DNA from: Gammaproteobacteria bacterium
GTDB taxonomy: Bacteria; Pseudomonadota; Gammaproteobacteria; UBA9214
Direction: 5' to 3'
DNA: 16,273 bases
Assembly (NCBI GenBank): GCA_030632175.1
Contig: DAOVVG010000030.1
Location: 1 to 16,273, forward strand
Position numbers and translations under genes: made by a program. Shown piece after piece: positions 1-5,746 of this stretch. The notes beneath the pieces are model-generated. The model did not search any database. It had not been told where the DNA came from and saw only the letters and a program-made list of their open reading frames with translations. Each line of letters begins with the position of its first letter. The stretch's first letter is position 1.

Positions 1-484
1 ATTCAACGGCATCAATGCCGGTCGGTTTGCGTCCACCGTGAGTAAAAATTTCCCAGCGCGGGGCTTCCCCCGCCTTATTCACCTGCTTTGCATCACTCGC
101 ACCCACTATACACTGGGAGCAAAAACGTTCTGCCGCCTCCTTCACAAATTCCGGATTAAAAACCGCCGCGGTATTGCTACCTACTTTATCTGCGCCGGCA
201 TTTAACATACGACGTATATCTGCAACCTCGCGAATACCGCCACCCACCGTAAGCGGGATAAAGACCTCACCCGCCACCTGTTCAACCACATGCACCATGG
301 TATCGCGCTGGTCCGAGCTGGCCGTTATATCAAGAAAGGTCAGCTCATCGGCGCCTTCCTTGTCATAGCGCCTTGCAATCTCTACCGGATCTCCCGCATC
401 ACGTATATCGACAAACTGTACACCCTTGACGACACGGCCGGCATCAACATCGAGGCAGGGTATGATTCGCTTGGCAAGACCCAT
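1..484 (-). CDS. hisF: Imidazole glycerol phosphate synthase cyclase subunit HisF (3' end outside window)
   Basis: HisF is the (beta-alpha)8-barrel cyclase that uses ammonia from HisH to convert PRFAR into imidazole-glycerol phosphate and AICAR in the cytoplasm. The visible 161 residues start MGLAKRIIPCLDVDAGRVVK, a canonical HisF N-terminus with the catalytic Asp at residue 12 (Asp11 of the Thermotoga enzyme). The phosphate-site motif LTVGGGIR lies at 78-85 and HGGRKPTGIDAVE at the window edge. The second catalytic Asp (Asp130 in Thermotoga) is present as D131, but the strand before it reads CIVGASDAKQ where CIVVAIDAK is usual, an oddity listed in the findings. The ATG at 484 lies 8 bases after the hisA stop, with a weak AGG-type Shine-Dalgarno sequence, so the two genes are almost certainly cotranscribed. 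The remaining part of the barrel, roughly 95 residues, is beyond position 1. Confidence 0.96.
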   Translation of the reverse strand, partial: MGLAKRIIPCLDVDAGRVVKGVQFVDIRDAGDPVEIARRYDKEGADELTFLDITASSDQRDTMVHVVEQVAGEVFIPLTVGGGIREVADIRRMLNAGADKVGSNTAAVFNPEFVKEAAERFCSQCIVGASDAKQVNKAGEAPRWEIFTHGGRKPTGIDAVE

Positions 485-492
485 AGCCTGTC

Positions 493-1242
493 TCAGCCCG
501 CCTGCGACCCACACAAGGTGTCAGCAAGCTTTTGCGCCTCGGCCAGATCAAGCGTGCCCTCGTATATTGCCCGACCGGTAATGGCCCCGATAATTCCTTC
601 GTCAGCCACACTGCACAGCGCCTGGATATCCTCAATACTGGTGATTCCGCCGGAGGCGATCACCGGTATACGAACTGCCTGTGCAAGCTCGACGGTAGAC
701 TCGACATTAACGCCAGTCATCATGCCGTCACGCCCTATATCCGTAAAGACAATCGCTTCCACGCCATCGCCCTCAAAACGTTGCGCCATATCAATGGCCG
801 AGTGATGTGACAGCTTTGACCAGCCATCAATCGCGACCTTGCCATCTTTTGCATCCAGCCCAACAATGATATGTCCGGGAAATTCAACACACAGATCGTT
901 AACAAAATGTGGCGCGCTGACCGCCTTGGTGCCAATAATAGCGTACTGCACCCCGGCATCCAGATAGGCCTGCACGGTCTCCTCGTCACGTATCCCGCCA
1001 CCGACCTGAATAGGCAAGTCAGGAAAAGCTTTCGCAACAGCACTGATGGCAGCAGCATTAACCGGCTTGCCTGCAAAGGCGCCGTTCAGGTCTACCATGT
1101 GCAGGCGACGCGCGCCTGCTTCAACCCAGCGTCCGGCCACCGCTACCGGGTCATCACCAAAAACAGTCTCGTCGTCCATACGACCCTGGCGCAGACGTAC
1201 GCATTTTCCGTCTTTCAGATCAATCGCAGGTATTAACAACAT
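493..1242 (-). CDS. hisA: Phosphoribosylformimino-5-aminoimidazole carboxamide ribotide isomerase HisA
   Basis: HisA performs the Amadori rearrangement of ProFAR to PRFAR, the substrate of HisFH. The 249-residue product has the usual family length and begins MLLIPAIDLKDGKCVRL. The paired catalytic aspartates are D8 (AIDLKDG) and D130 (VGLDAKDG). Phosphate-binding loops are visible as QVGGGIR (79-85) and ASGGI (196-200), with TDIGRDGM at 167-174. The start ATG at 1242 is 3 bases after the hisH stop, and the stop is 8 bases before hisF, so it sits in the middle of a tight hisBHAF operon. Nothing in the sequence looks damaged. Resemblance to HisF is expected because the two barrels are homologous, but length and the N-terminal motif identify this one as HisA. 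Confidence 0.97.
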   Translation of the reverse strand: MLLIPAIDLKDGKCVRLRQGRMDDETVFGDDPVAVAGRWVEAGARRLHMVDLNGAFAGKPVNAAAISAVAKAFPDLPIQVGGGIRDEETVQAYLDAGVQYAIIGTKAVSAPHFVNDLCVEFPGHIIVGLDAKDGKVAIDGWSKLSHHSAIDMAQRFEGDGVEAIVFTDIGRDGMMTGVNVESTVELAQAVRIPVIASGGITSIEDIQALCSVADEGIIGAITGRAIYEGTLDLAEAQKLADTLCGSQAG

Positions 1243-1245
1243 GTG

Positions 1246-1893
1246 TCAAGGCTCTCCATTCCAGCCAACAAAGTTTGACAGCAGTTGCAACCCGGCATGC
1301 TGGCTCTTCTCCGGGTGAAACTGCACCGCAAAAATATTTTCACGCGCAATCACAGAAGCAAACTCAATCCCGTAAGGTGTCGTTGCAGCAACATCACCGG
1401 CAGTATCCGGCGATGCGTAGTAGCTGTGTACAAAATAGAACCGGCTATTCGGTGGGATGTCCATCCACATGGCATGTTCGCGCTGCGGCTGTACCTGGTT
1501 CCAGCCCATGTGCGGGATCTTGAGCCGGTCGCCACTGCCTTCTTCATGCATATCTTTCGAAAAATGCAGAACTTTTCCTGGAATCAGCCCCAGACAACCG
1601 GTGCCCCCGTTTTCTTCACTCATATCCAGCAGTGCCTGCATCCCCAGGCAAACACCCGGCACCGGCCTGTCAGCGGCAGCCCTGATGACCACCTCGTCCA
1701 GACCGGTTTTCTTCAACTCCGACATGCAATCGCGGATGGCACCGACACCGGGAAAGACCACACGATCAGCAGACAAAATCTGCTCCTGGCTACTGGACAC
1801 GATGACACGGTGCTTGCCGGAAACATGCTCCAGTGCCTTGGCAATGGAATGCAGGTTACCCATGCCATAATCGATAATTGCAACAGAAGTCAT
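1246..1893 (-). CDS. hisH: Imidazole glycerol phosphate synthase glutaminase subunit HisH
   Basis: HisH is the class I glutamine amidotransferase that channels ammonia into HisF. The 215-residue protein shows the N-terminal IDYGMGNLHS motif (8-17), the oxyanion-region segment FPGVGAIRDCM (47-57), the nucleophile elbow PGVCLGMQ with catalytic C82, and the His-Glu partners in QFHPEKS (H193, E195). All three triad residues are therefore intact. The ATG at 1893 follows hisB after 38 bases, and the TGA at 1246-1248 lies 3 bases before the hisA ATG, which suggests coupled translation. Length and motifs match gammaproteobacterial HisH. Confidence 0.97.
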   Translation of the reverse strand: MTSVAIIDYGMGNLHSIAKALEHVSGKHRVIVSSSQEQILSADRVVFPGVGAIRDCMSELKKTGLDEVVIRAAADRPVPGVCLGMQALLDMSEENGGTGCLGLIPGKVLHFSKDMHEEGSGDRLKIPHMGWNQVQPQREHAMWMDIPPNSRFYFVHSYYASPDTAGDVAATTPYGIEFASVIARENIFAVQFHPEKSQHAGLQLLSNFVGWNGEP

Positions 1894-1931
1894 GATAGAT
1901 ACACGGGCAAACCGGCTTTCACCGGATCAAA

Positions 1932-2525
1932 TCAGAGGCTTCCCTTGGTTGAAGGCAACTGGTCGCCCATTGCAGCATCTGTCTCCAGCGCCATACGCAC
2001 TGCACGACCGAATGCCTTGAAGATGGTTTCAGCAATATGGTGTGCATTCTCACCACGCAGGCAATCAATATGCATTGTTACCAGCGCATGGTTACAAAAA
2101 CCCTGAAAAAATTCATGCAGCAGATCGACATCAAAGTCGCCAATGCGTGCGCGCGGAAATACCGCGTGGTACTCCAGCCCGGGGCGTCCGGAAAAATCGA
2201 TAACCACGCGCGACAGCGCTTCATCCAGCGGCACGTAAGCATGACCGTAACGGCGAATACCACGTTTATCAGCCAGCGCCTTGAAAATGGCCTGTCCAAC
2301 CGTGATCCCGATATCCTCAACCGTGTGGTGCGCGTCTATGTGCAGGTCACCCTTTGCCTTGATATCGAGATCCATCATGCCGTGGCGTGCCACCTGATCA
2401 AGCATGTGATCCAGAAACGGCAAACCGGTATCAAAGGATGCCTTGCCGGAACCATCAAGGTTAACGGAAACGCTGATCCGCGTCTCCAGAGTATCGCGAT
2501 CAACTGTCGCCTGCCGCTGTGACAT
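1932..2525 (-). CDS. hisB: Imidazoleglycerol-phosphate dehydratase HisB (monofunctional)
   Basis: HisB dehydrates imidazole-glycerol phosphate to imidazole-acetol phosphate using a Mn cluster bound by histidine-rich motifs. The protein of 197 residues has FLDHML (38-43), the metal motif HHTVED (66-71), the loop FSGRPGLEYH (111-120) and the second metal motif HHIAETIFKAFGRAV (162-176). There is no N-terminal histidinol-phosphatase domain, so this is the monofunctional form, not the fused enterobacterial type. I chose the ATG at 2525 because GAGAAGG lies just upstream at a suitable distance. An in-frame GTG three codons further upstream (2534) overlaps that Shine-Dalgarno sequence and is less likely. 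The gene is first of the his block; 85 bases separate it from dtd, with no obvious terminator or strong promoter between. Confidence 0.96.
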   Translation of the reverse strand: MSQRQATVDRDTLETRISVSVNLDGSGKASFDTGLPFLDHMLDQVARHGMMDLDIKAKGDLHIDAHHTVEDIGITVGQAIFKALADKRGIRRYGHAYVPLDEALSRVVIDFSGRPGLEYHAVFPRARIGDFDVDLLHEFFQGFCNHALVTMHIDCLRGENAHHIAETIFKAFGRAVRMALETDAAMGDQLPSTKGSL

Positions 2526-2610
2526 AAAAAACACCTTCTCAAATCAATAAATAATCAGCAACCTGCACACCTCGCGGCACATCAGGCTACCACCAGACCA
2601 TATTAACAGT

Positions 2611-3060
2611 TTACTGCCGAGGTTTAACCTCCAGCCAGAAAGTAACCGGGCCGTCGTTAACCAATGAGACCTGCATATCGGCTCCAAATTGCCCCGCGGC
2701 AACCTTGAGGGAATGTTGCCGGGCCTGCTGCAACAAGCAATCAAACAGACGCTCCCCCTCCGTCGGGTCAGCGGCTGTCGAAAAACCGGGGCGCATGCCG
2801 TTGCGGGTATCTGCAGCCAGCGTGAATTGCGGCACCAGCAACAGGCCACCACCTGCCTGACAAATATTCAGGTTCATTCTTCCTTCAGCGTCCGCAAACA
2901 CCCGGTAACCCAACAACCGTTCCAGCAACCGGGTGGCTTCAATTTCGCTATCTCCCTGCTGTACACCCACCAGCACCAGCAAACCCGGGCCGATTTCAGC
3001 AATACGCTCCCCGTGAATTTCCACATGCGCCCGCTGCACACGTTGCAGCAAACCAATCAT
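2611..3060 (-). CDS. dtd: D-aminoacyl-tRNA deacylase Dtd
   Basis: Dtd hydrolyses D-aminoacyl-tRNA (and mischarged Gly-tRNA-Ala) and so proofreads chirality in translation. The 149-residue protein starts MIGLLQRVQRAHVEI, the expected family N-terminus. It carries the active-site segment as PQFTLAADTRNGMRP (77-91) and the Gly-cisPro motif as NDGPVTFWLEV (135-145). The usual SQFTL motif has Pro in place of Ser at position 77. The ATG at 3060 is preferred over the more distal ATG at 3117 because homology begins there. No clear Shine-Dalgarno sequence precedes it. Instead the preceding ORF ends with TGA inside an ATGA overlap (3057-3060), which suggests translational coupling. It lies upstream of hisB in the same direction. 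Confidence 0.95.
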   Translation of the reverse strand: MIGLLQRVQRAHVEIHGERIAEIGPGLLVLVGVQQGDSEIEATRLLERLLGYRVFADAEGRMNLNICQAGGGLLLVPQFTLAADTRNGMRPGFSTAADPTEGERLFDCLLQQARQHSLKVAAGQFGADMQVSLVNDGPVTFWLEVKPRQ

Positions 3061-3200
3061 CGGAAACGCTGCGCGAACCGGTTGGCGACCTGCAGCGTTG
3101 CATCCGTACGTCCGCACTCTTCAACGCACAGCCGGTGGCTGCCCATCACCGGGAGCTCGTGTGTCAGGCAGGGCTTAACAGGGGGGGAAAGTTGTTGCAT
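3057..3200 (-). pseudogene. Probable internally deleted remnant of proline iminopeptidase (alpha/beta hydrolase), coupled to dtd
   Basis: This 47-codon ORF starts at an ATG at 3200 with MQQLSPPVKPCLTHELPVMG and continues SHRLCVEECGRTDATLQV. That fits the N-terminus of type-1 proline iminopeptidases (a pattern such as LYPPI.PY..G.L.V...H.LYWEECGNPDG.P). The last residues, ANRFAQRFR, fit the iminopeptidase C-terminal helix (TDRFA-type ending). The catalytic core, GGSWGS elbow and cap domain, about 270 residues, are absent. The join falls roughly between residues 32 and 40. The reading frame is kept and the TGA overlaps the dtd ATG as ATGA. Iminopeptidase followed by dtd is, to my recollection, an arrangement in other gammaproteobacteria. 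A run of seven C (minus strand, 3181-3187) lies in codons 5-7. The family call rests on remembered sequence patterns, so it is tentative. It may be a relic, or a retained coupling leader. Confidence 0.55.
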
Positions 3201-3225
3201 GGCACGCCAGGGTAATTCGTTGCTG

Positions 3226-3258
3226 AAAAACGAAGGGCGTGCTATTGCACGCCCTTCG
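3226..3258 (-). terminator. Intrinsic terminator of the dsrE2-like gene
   Basis: A perfect 12-bp inverted repeat, CGAAGGGCGTGC, pairs 3247-3258 with 3231-3242 around a 4-base AATA loop (minus-strand sense). It is followed directly by TTTTT at 3230-3226. The stem is GC-rich and lies 49 bases after the stop of the dsrE2-like gene. It reads correctly only for minus-strand transcription. It separates the sulfur module from dtd-his. Confidence 0.9.
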
Positions 3259-3307
3259 CAGTCCACAAGTAACCCTGTAAAGAGGTACTTACTGTATCTG
3301 AAGCAGA

Positions 3308-3922
3308 TCAGATAAACAGACAAACATCAGACTTCTGGGCAACCGGCAGGAACGAGGTTGCGCCCACGAAATCGGTGACTTCCGGGATGAACTCACTGGG
3401 ATCGAAACCGAACACATCCACGGTCATCTGGCAGGCAACCATCTTCACCTCTGCCTCAAGACACAAGCCCCGCAGTTCTTCAATGGTAGCCACACCCTTG
3501 TTCTTGAAAGTCTTCTTCATCAGACCGGTGGCCACCTTCTCGAAACCGGGTACACCTGCCATCAGCAGGTTCGGCATCGGCCAGTCAAAGTCCTGAAACC
3601 ACTTCGGACCAAACGGCATCTTCATCGGCATCGCCGGATTACCCAGCGGGGAAACCTGGGCTTCAAGGTTTTTCTTCAGCAGCAACAGGCCATAGAAGGT
3701 AAAGAACACATCAACTTCCCAGCCCAGCGCAGCAGCTGTTGATGCAAGAATGAACGGCGGGTAAGCCCAGTCCAGCGTGCCCTTGGTAGCAATAATGGAC
3801 ATGGAAGGCGTTTTGGAAGTTTCAATCTCTTCCAGTTTTTTCGGCAACATTTCATCCAGCTTCTTATCAAGCCATGCGTCCAGCTGTGGATTATCCTGAA
3901 CGTTCTCTGCTGTAGTAGACAT
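3308..3922 (-). CDS. DsrE2-type sulfur-trafficking protein (DsrE/DsrF/DrsH-like family)
   Basis: The family is implicated in cytoplasmic persulfide transfer, usually together with rhodanese and TusA in sulfur-oxidising prokaryotes. The 204-residue product has a charged, helical N-terminal extension (about 1-38). A DsrE-like core follows: MSIIATKGTLDWAYPPFILA (41-60), a hydrophobic FFTFYGLLLL (73-82), SPLGNPAMPMKMP (91-103) and the diagnostic KMVACQMTVDVFGF (160-173). C164 in ACQMTVD is the conserved cysteine; C154 and C201 (four residues from the end) are also present. I chose the ATG at 3922 because GAGGAG lies 7 bases upstream; an earlier in-frame ATG at 3949 has no such support. The gene has its own promoter, a long leader and an intrinsic terminator, so it is probably monocistronic although it follows the rhodanese gene. 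The exact reaction is inferred from family and context. Confidence 0.9.
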   Translation of the reverse strand: MSTTAENVQDNPQLDAWLDKKLDEMLPKKLEEIETSKTPSMSIIATKGTLDWAYPPFILASTAAALGWEVDVFFTFYGLLLLKKNLEAQVSPLGNPAMPMKMPFGPKWFQDFDWPMPNLLMAGVPGFEKVATGLMKKTFKNKGVATIEELRGLCLEAEVKMVACQMTVDVFGFDPSEFIPEVTDFVGATSFLPVAQKSDVCLFI

Positions 3923-4079
3923 AACATTTCTCCTCAAAGGACACTCCACAACATCGCAAGATGCTTAAGGAATGATCGTGTAGCTGCCGGAATTTTCCCG
4001 GCGTAGCTTTTGACCCTCGCTACGTAATACAAGTACCAAAGATCTTGTTATTACAACGCTTGGATATTTATTTGTATGA
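3923..4079 (-). promoter_or_regulatory. Long structured 5' leader of the dsrE2-like gene
   Basis: From the predicted start site (about 4079-4080) to the ATG at 3922 there are about 155 untranslated bases. In minus-strand sense the leader holds a hairpin at 4024-4054 (GTAATAACAAG with CTTGTATTAC, one bulged A, 10-base loop). It also holds GCCGG/CCGGC at 3986-4002 with a 7-base loop. GTAGC at 4019-4023 can pair with GCTAC at 4003-4007 or with a second GCTAC at 3980-3984, so two folds are mutually exclusive. There is no ORF of note. The Shine-Dalgarno GAGGAG is near 3930-3935. No known riboswitch class is recognised; a regulatory function is inference. Confidence 0.5.
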
Positions 4080-4086
4080 ATCTGTG

Positions 4087-4115
4087 AGTATATTTATCTG
4101 TACTACTAGGGTCAA
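4087..4115 (-). promoter_or_regulatory. Sigma70-type promoter for the dsrE2-like gene
   Basis: On the minus strand TTGACC (4115-4110) is followed by exactly 17 bases and then TATACT (4092-4087). Five of six bases match the -35 consensus TTGACA and five of six match the -10 consensus TATAAT, at optimal spacing. The element lies just after the rhodanese stop codon, in AT-rich DNA, and points at the dsrE2-like gene. Confidence 0.75.
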
Positions 4116-4122
4116 TTTATGA

Positions 4123-4548
4123 TTAGCACTGCTCCCAGGGCAGGCCGTGAAAACGCCAGCCACCCTGAGTGCTGCGATGATGCTTCTCATCCAGCGCCCC
4201 CTCAAACCCCTCGCTGACATTGTAGACCTCTGTAAATCCATTATTTAACAGTAGCTTGCCTGCTTCCAGCGAACGTTTTCCACTTCTACAGATCAGCACC
4301 ACCGGCGCATCACCCTCATGCTCGCCCACACCAATCCCGCCCAGCATCACTTTTCGTACTTCTGTAATAAAATCAGGGTTAACGACCCAGTCCGGCTCGT
4401 CTATCCAGGGAACGTGGACACTGCCCATGGCATGCCCCACAAACAGGAATTCCATGCTCGAGCGCACATCAATAAGAACAGCTACTTGATTTTCCTTTAA
4501 AAAATCAAAAGCCTGCGGTGGCGATAACGAAGCGATTTCATGGTTCAT
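4123..4548 (-). CDS. Single-domain rhodanese-like sulfurtransferase
   Basis: This 141-residue protein is a single rhodanese domain, expected to carry a persulfide on its active-site cysteine and pass sulfur to an acceptor in the cytoplasm (no signal peptide). It has the N-terminal VLIDVRSSMEF (24-34), GSVHVPW (42-48) and the active-site loop CRSGKRS with C87, followed by YNVSEGFEGAL (109-119). It ends GGWRFHGLPWEQC, leaving a second cysteine, C141, as the final residue. The ATG at 4548 has a good Shine-Dalgarno sequence (GAGG, 7-base spacing). The neighbouring dsrE2-like gene downstream suggests a sulfur relay, and no tusA gene is visible between or beside them. Its substrate cannot be told from sequence. 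Confidence 0.92.
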   Translation of the reverse strand: MNHEIASLSPPQAFDFLKENQVAVLIDVRSSMEFLFVGHAMGSVHVPWIDEPDWVVNPDFITEVRKVMLGGIGVGEHEGDAPVVLICRSGKRSLEAGKLLLNNGFTEVYNVSEGFEGALDEKHHRSTQGGWRFHGLPWEQC

Positions 4549-4834
4549 CGAAAATCCTCATGGTCACATTGGGTATCGGCACAAGCCACTGTGATCAGAA
4601 GACAGTACACTATCCGGCACGATATCTCGCGGCCAACGCTGAACAACCCAAGAACCGCCAAGGCTACAGCAATAAAACGAAAATTAGGAGTAATATTGGT
4701 TCGTATACCCACAATATTAATTATATTTAGTAGAAATAGTCTTATATCTCCATAAATATTTAAATACTACGTATGTGGGTATTAATAGCATAAATATTGA
4801 TATTATTATCTTCTGAGTGGTTATTTATATCAGT
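4549..4834. other. AT-rich divergent intergenic region between the rhodanese and acyltransferase genes
   Basis: These 286 bases separate two divergent genes and must hold both promoters. The half nearest the acyltransferase (about 4670-4834) is very AT-rich, unlike the coding DNA. A 9-bp inverted repeat, ATACCCACA at 4705-4713 and TGTGGGTAT at 4774-4782, is centred about 4744. I could not single out a convincing -35/-10 pair on either strand, and no small gene is evident. Confidence 0.5.
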
Positions 4835-5716
4835 ATGACTCAAAATCTCTTGATAAAGTCGGCACTGTATTTCTTTGCATGGTTTCCACTACCCATCCTT
4901 CACGGTCTGGGCACCTGCTTGGGATGGTGTCTCTCCCTGACACCCTGCCGCACGAAAAGAATCGCCGCCGCCAATATCGCCCTGTGCTGGCCAGAACTTT
5001 CCACAGCACAGCAACGCAAACTGATGCGCAACTCCCTGGCAGAAACCGGCAAGACACTTTTTGAAACAGGCGCCTTGTGGCTGCGTCCCGGTAAACAGAC
5101 TTTAAGCCTGATAAAACACGTAGAGGGCGATGAAATAGTCGAGCAGGCACTGACAAAAGGCAGGGGCGTCATCCTGGCAACGCCACATCTCGGTGCCTGG
5201 GAAGGCGCAGGCCTGTACTGTGCGGCCAGGTTCAACATCACCTGTCTGTACCGTCCACCCAGAAAATCCGGACTGGAACAACTGGTAAACACGTCACGCA
5301 GCCGGCTCGGCGGGCGTTATGTCCCGGCAAACACGCAAAATATACGCCTGCTTTATAAAACCCTCAGGCAAGGGCGAGCGATCGCCATGCTGCCCGATCA
5401 GGAACCACACGCCGGTGCAGGTATATTTGCGCCGTTCTTCGGCACCCCCGCCTACAGCATGGTGCTACTGGCACGCATGGCCGCCAGATCCAACACGCCG
5501 GTGATCTTTGTCTGGTGTGAACGACTGTCTTGGGGACGCGGGTATCACCTGCATTTCCGGGAGACACCGGACGTCACCAACCCGGCAGACACCGCGGCAG
5601 CCGTCAAGGCAACCAACAGGGCCGTTGAGGATTGTGTACGGGAATGCCCGGAACAATACCAATGGAGTTATCGTCGTTTCCGCACCCGTCCGGCCGGCGA
5701 AGAACCGCTTTACTGA
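4835..5716 (+). CDS. LpxL/HtrB-family lysophospholipid (lipid A) acyltransferase
   Basis: This family transfers an acyl chain from acyl-ACP to a lipid A precursor or lysophospholipid at the inner membrane's cytoplasmic face. The 293-residue protein has an N-terminal hydrophobic segment (about 6-36) that should anchor it. The catalytic HX4E motif is HLGAWE (H118, E123), followed by CLYRPPRKSGLE. The characteristic LPDQEPHAGAGIFAPFFGTP segment lies near 208-227, and the C-terminal QWSYRRFRTRP is typical. I prefer the ATG at 4835 because homology begins MTQNLLIKSALYF; an in-frame GTG at 4817 adds six residues with no better ribosome-binding site. It is the only plus-strand gene, and ends 30 bases from the convergent TPR gene. 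A similar htrB-like gene lies near trkA-rsmB-fmt-def in Pseudomonas, by recollection. The acyl position and chain cannot be assigned. Confidence 0.9.
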   Translation: MTQNLLIKSALYFFAWFPLPILHGLGTCLGWCLSLTPCRTKRIAAANIALCWPELSTAQQRKLMRNSLAETGKTLFETGALWLRPGKQTLSLIKHVEGDEIVEQALTKGRGVILATPHLGAWEGAGLYCAARFNITCLYRPPRKSGLEQLVNTSRSRLGGRYVPANTQNIRLLYKTLRQGRAIAMLPDQEPHAGAGIFAPFFGTPAYSMVLLARMAARSNTPVIFVWCERLSWGRGYHLHFRETPDVTNPADTAAAVKATNRAVEDCVRECPEQYQWSYRRFRTRPAGEEPLY

Positions 5717-5746
5717 ATACAGATCCGCAGTCCCGGTCTTTACAGT

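Noticed and set aside
77..82. Dtd PQFTL motif as an inactivating mutation
   Set aside because: These coordinates are Dtd residue numbers. The Ser-to-Pro change is noted in the dtd entry, but I believe the PQFTL variant occurs in other proteobacterial Dtd proteins, and the Gly-cisPro motif is intact.
290..805. 171-codon plus-strand ORF
   Set aside because: It is antisense to hisF and hisA, and has no family resemblance.
1285..2106. 273-codon plus-strand ORF
   Set aside because: It is antisense to hisH and hisB, which have full family motifs; the translation shows no recognisable domain.
2526..2534. GTG start for hisB three codons upstream
   Set aside because: The GTG is part of or directly adjacent to the GAGAAGG Shine-Dalgarno sequence that serves the ATG at 2525.
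2535..2610. Histidine attenuator or leader peptide before hisB
   Set aside because: No His-rich short ORF and no terminator/antiterminator pair could be seen in the 85-base gap.
3057..3323. Full 88-codon minus-strand ORF as an intact gene
   Set aside because: Its first 41 codons run through the intrinsic terminator and its stem; only the part from the ATG at 3200 resembles a protein, and that part looks like an iminopeptidase remnant.
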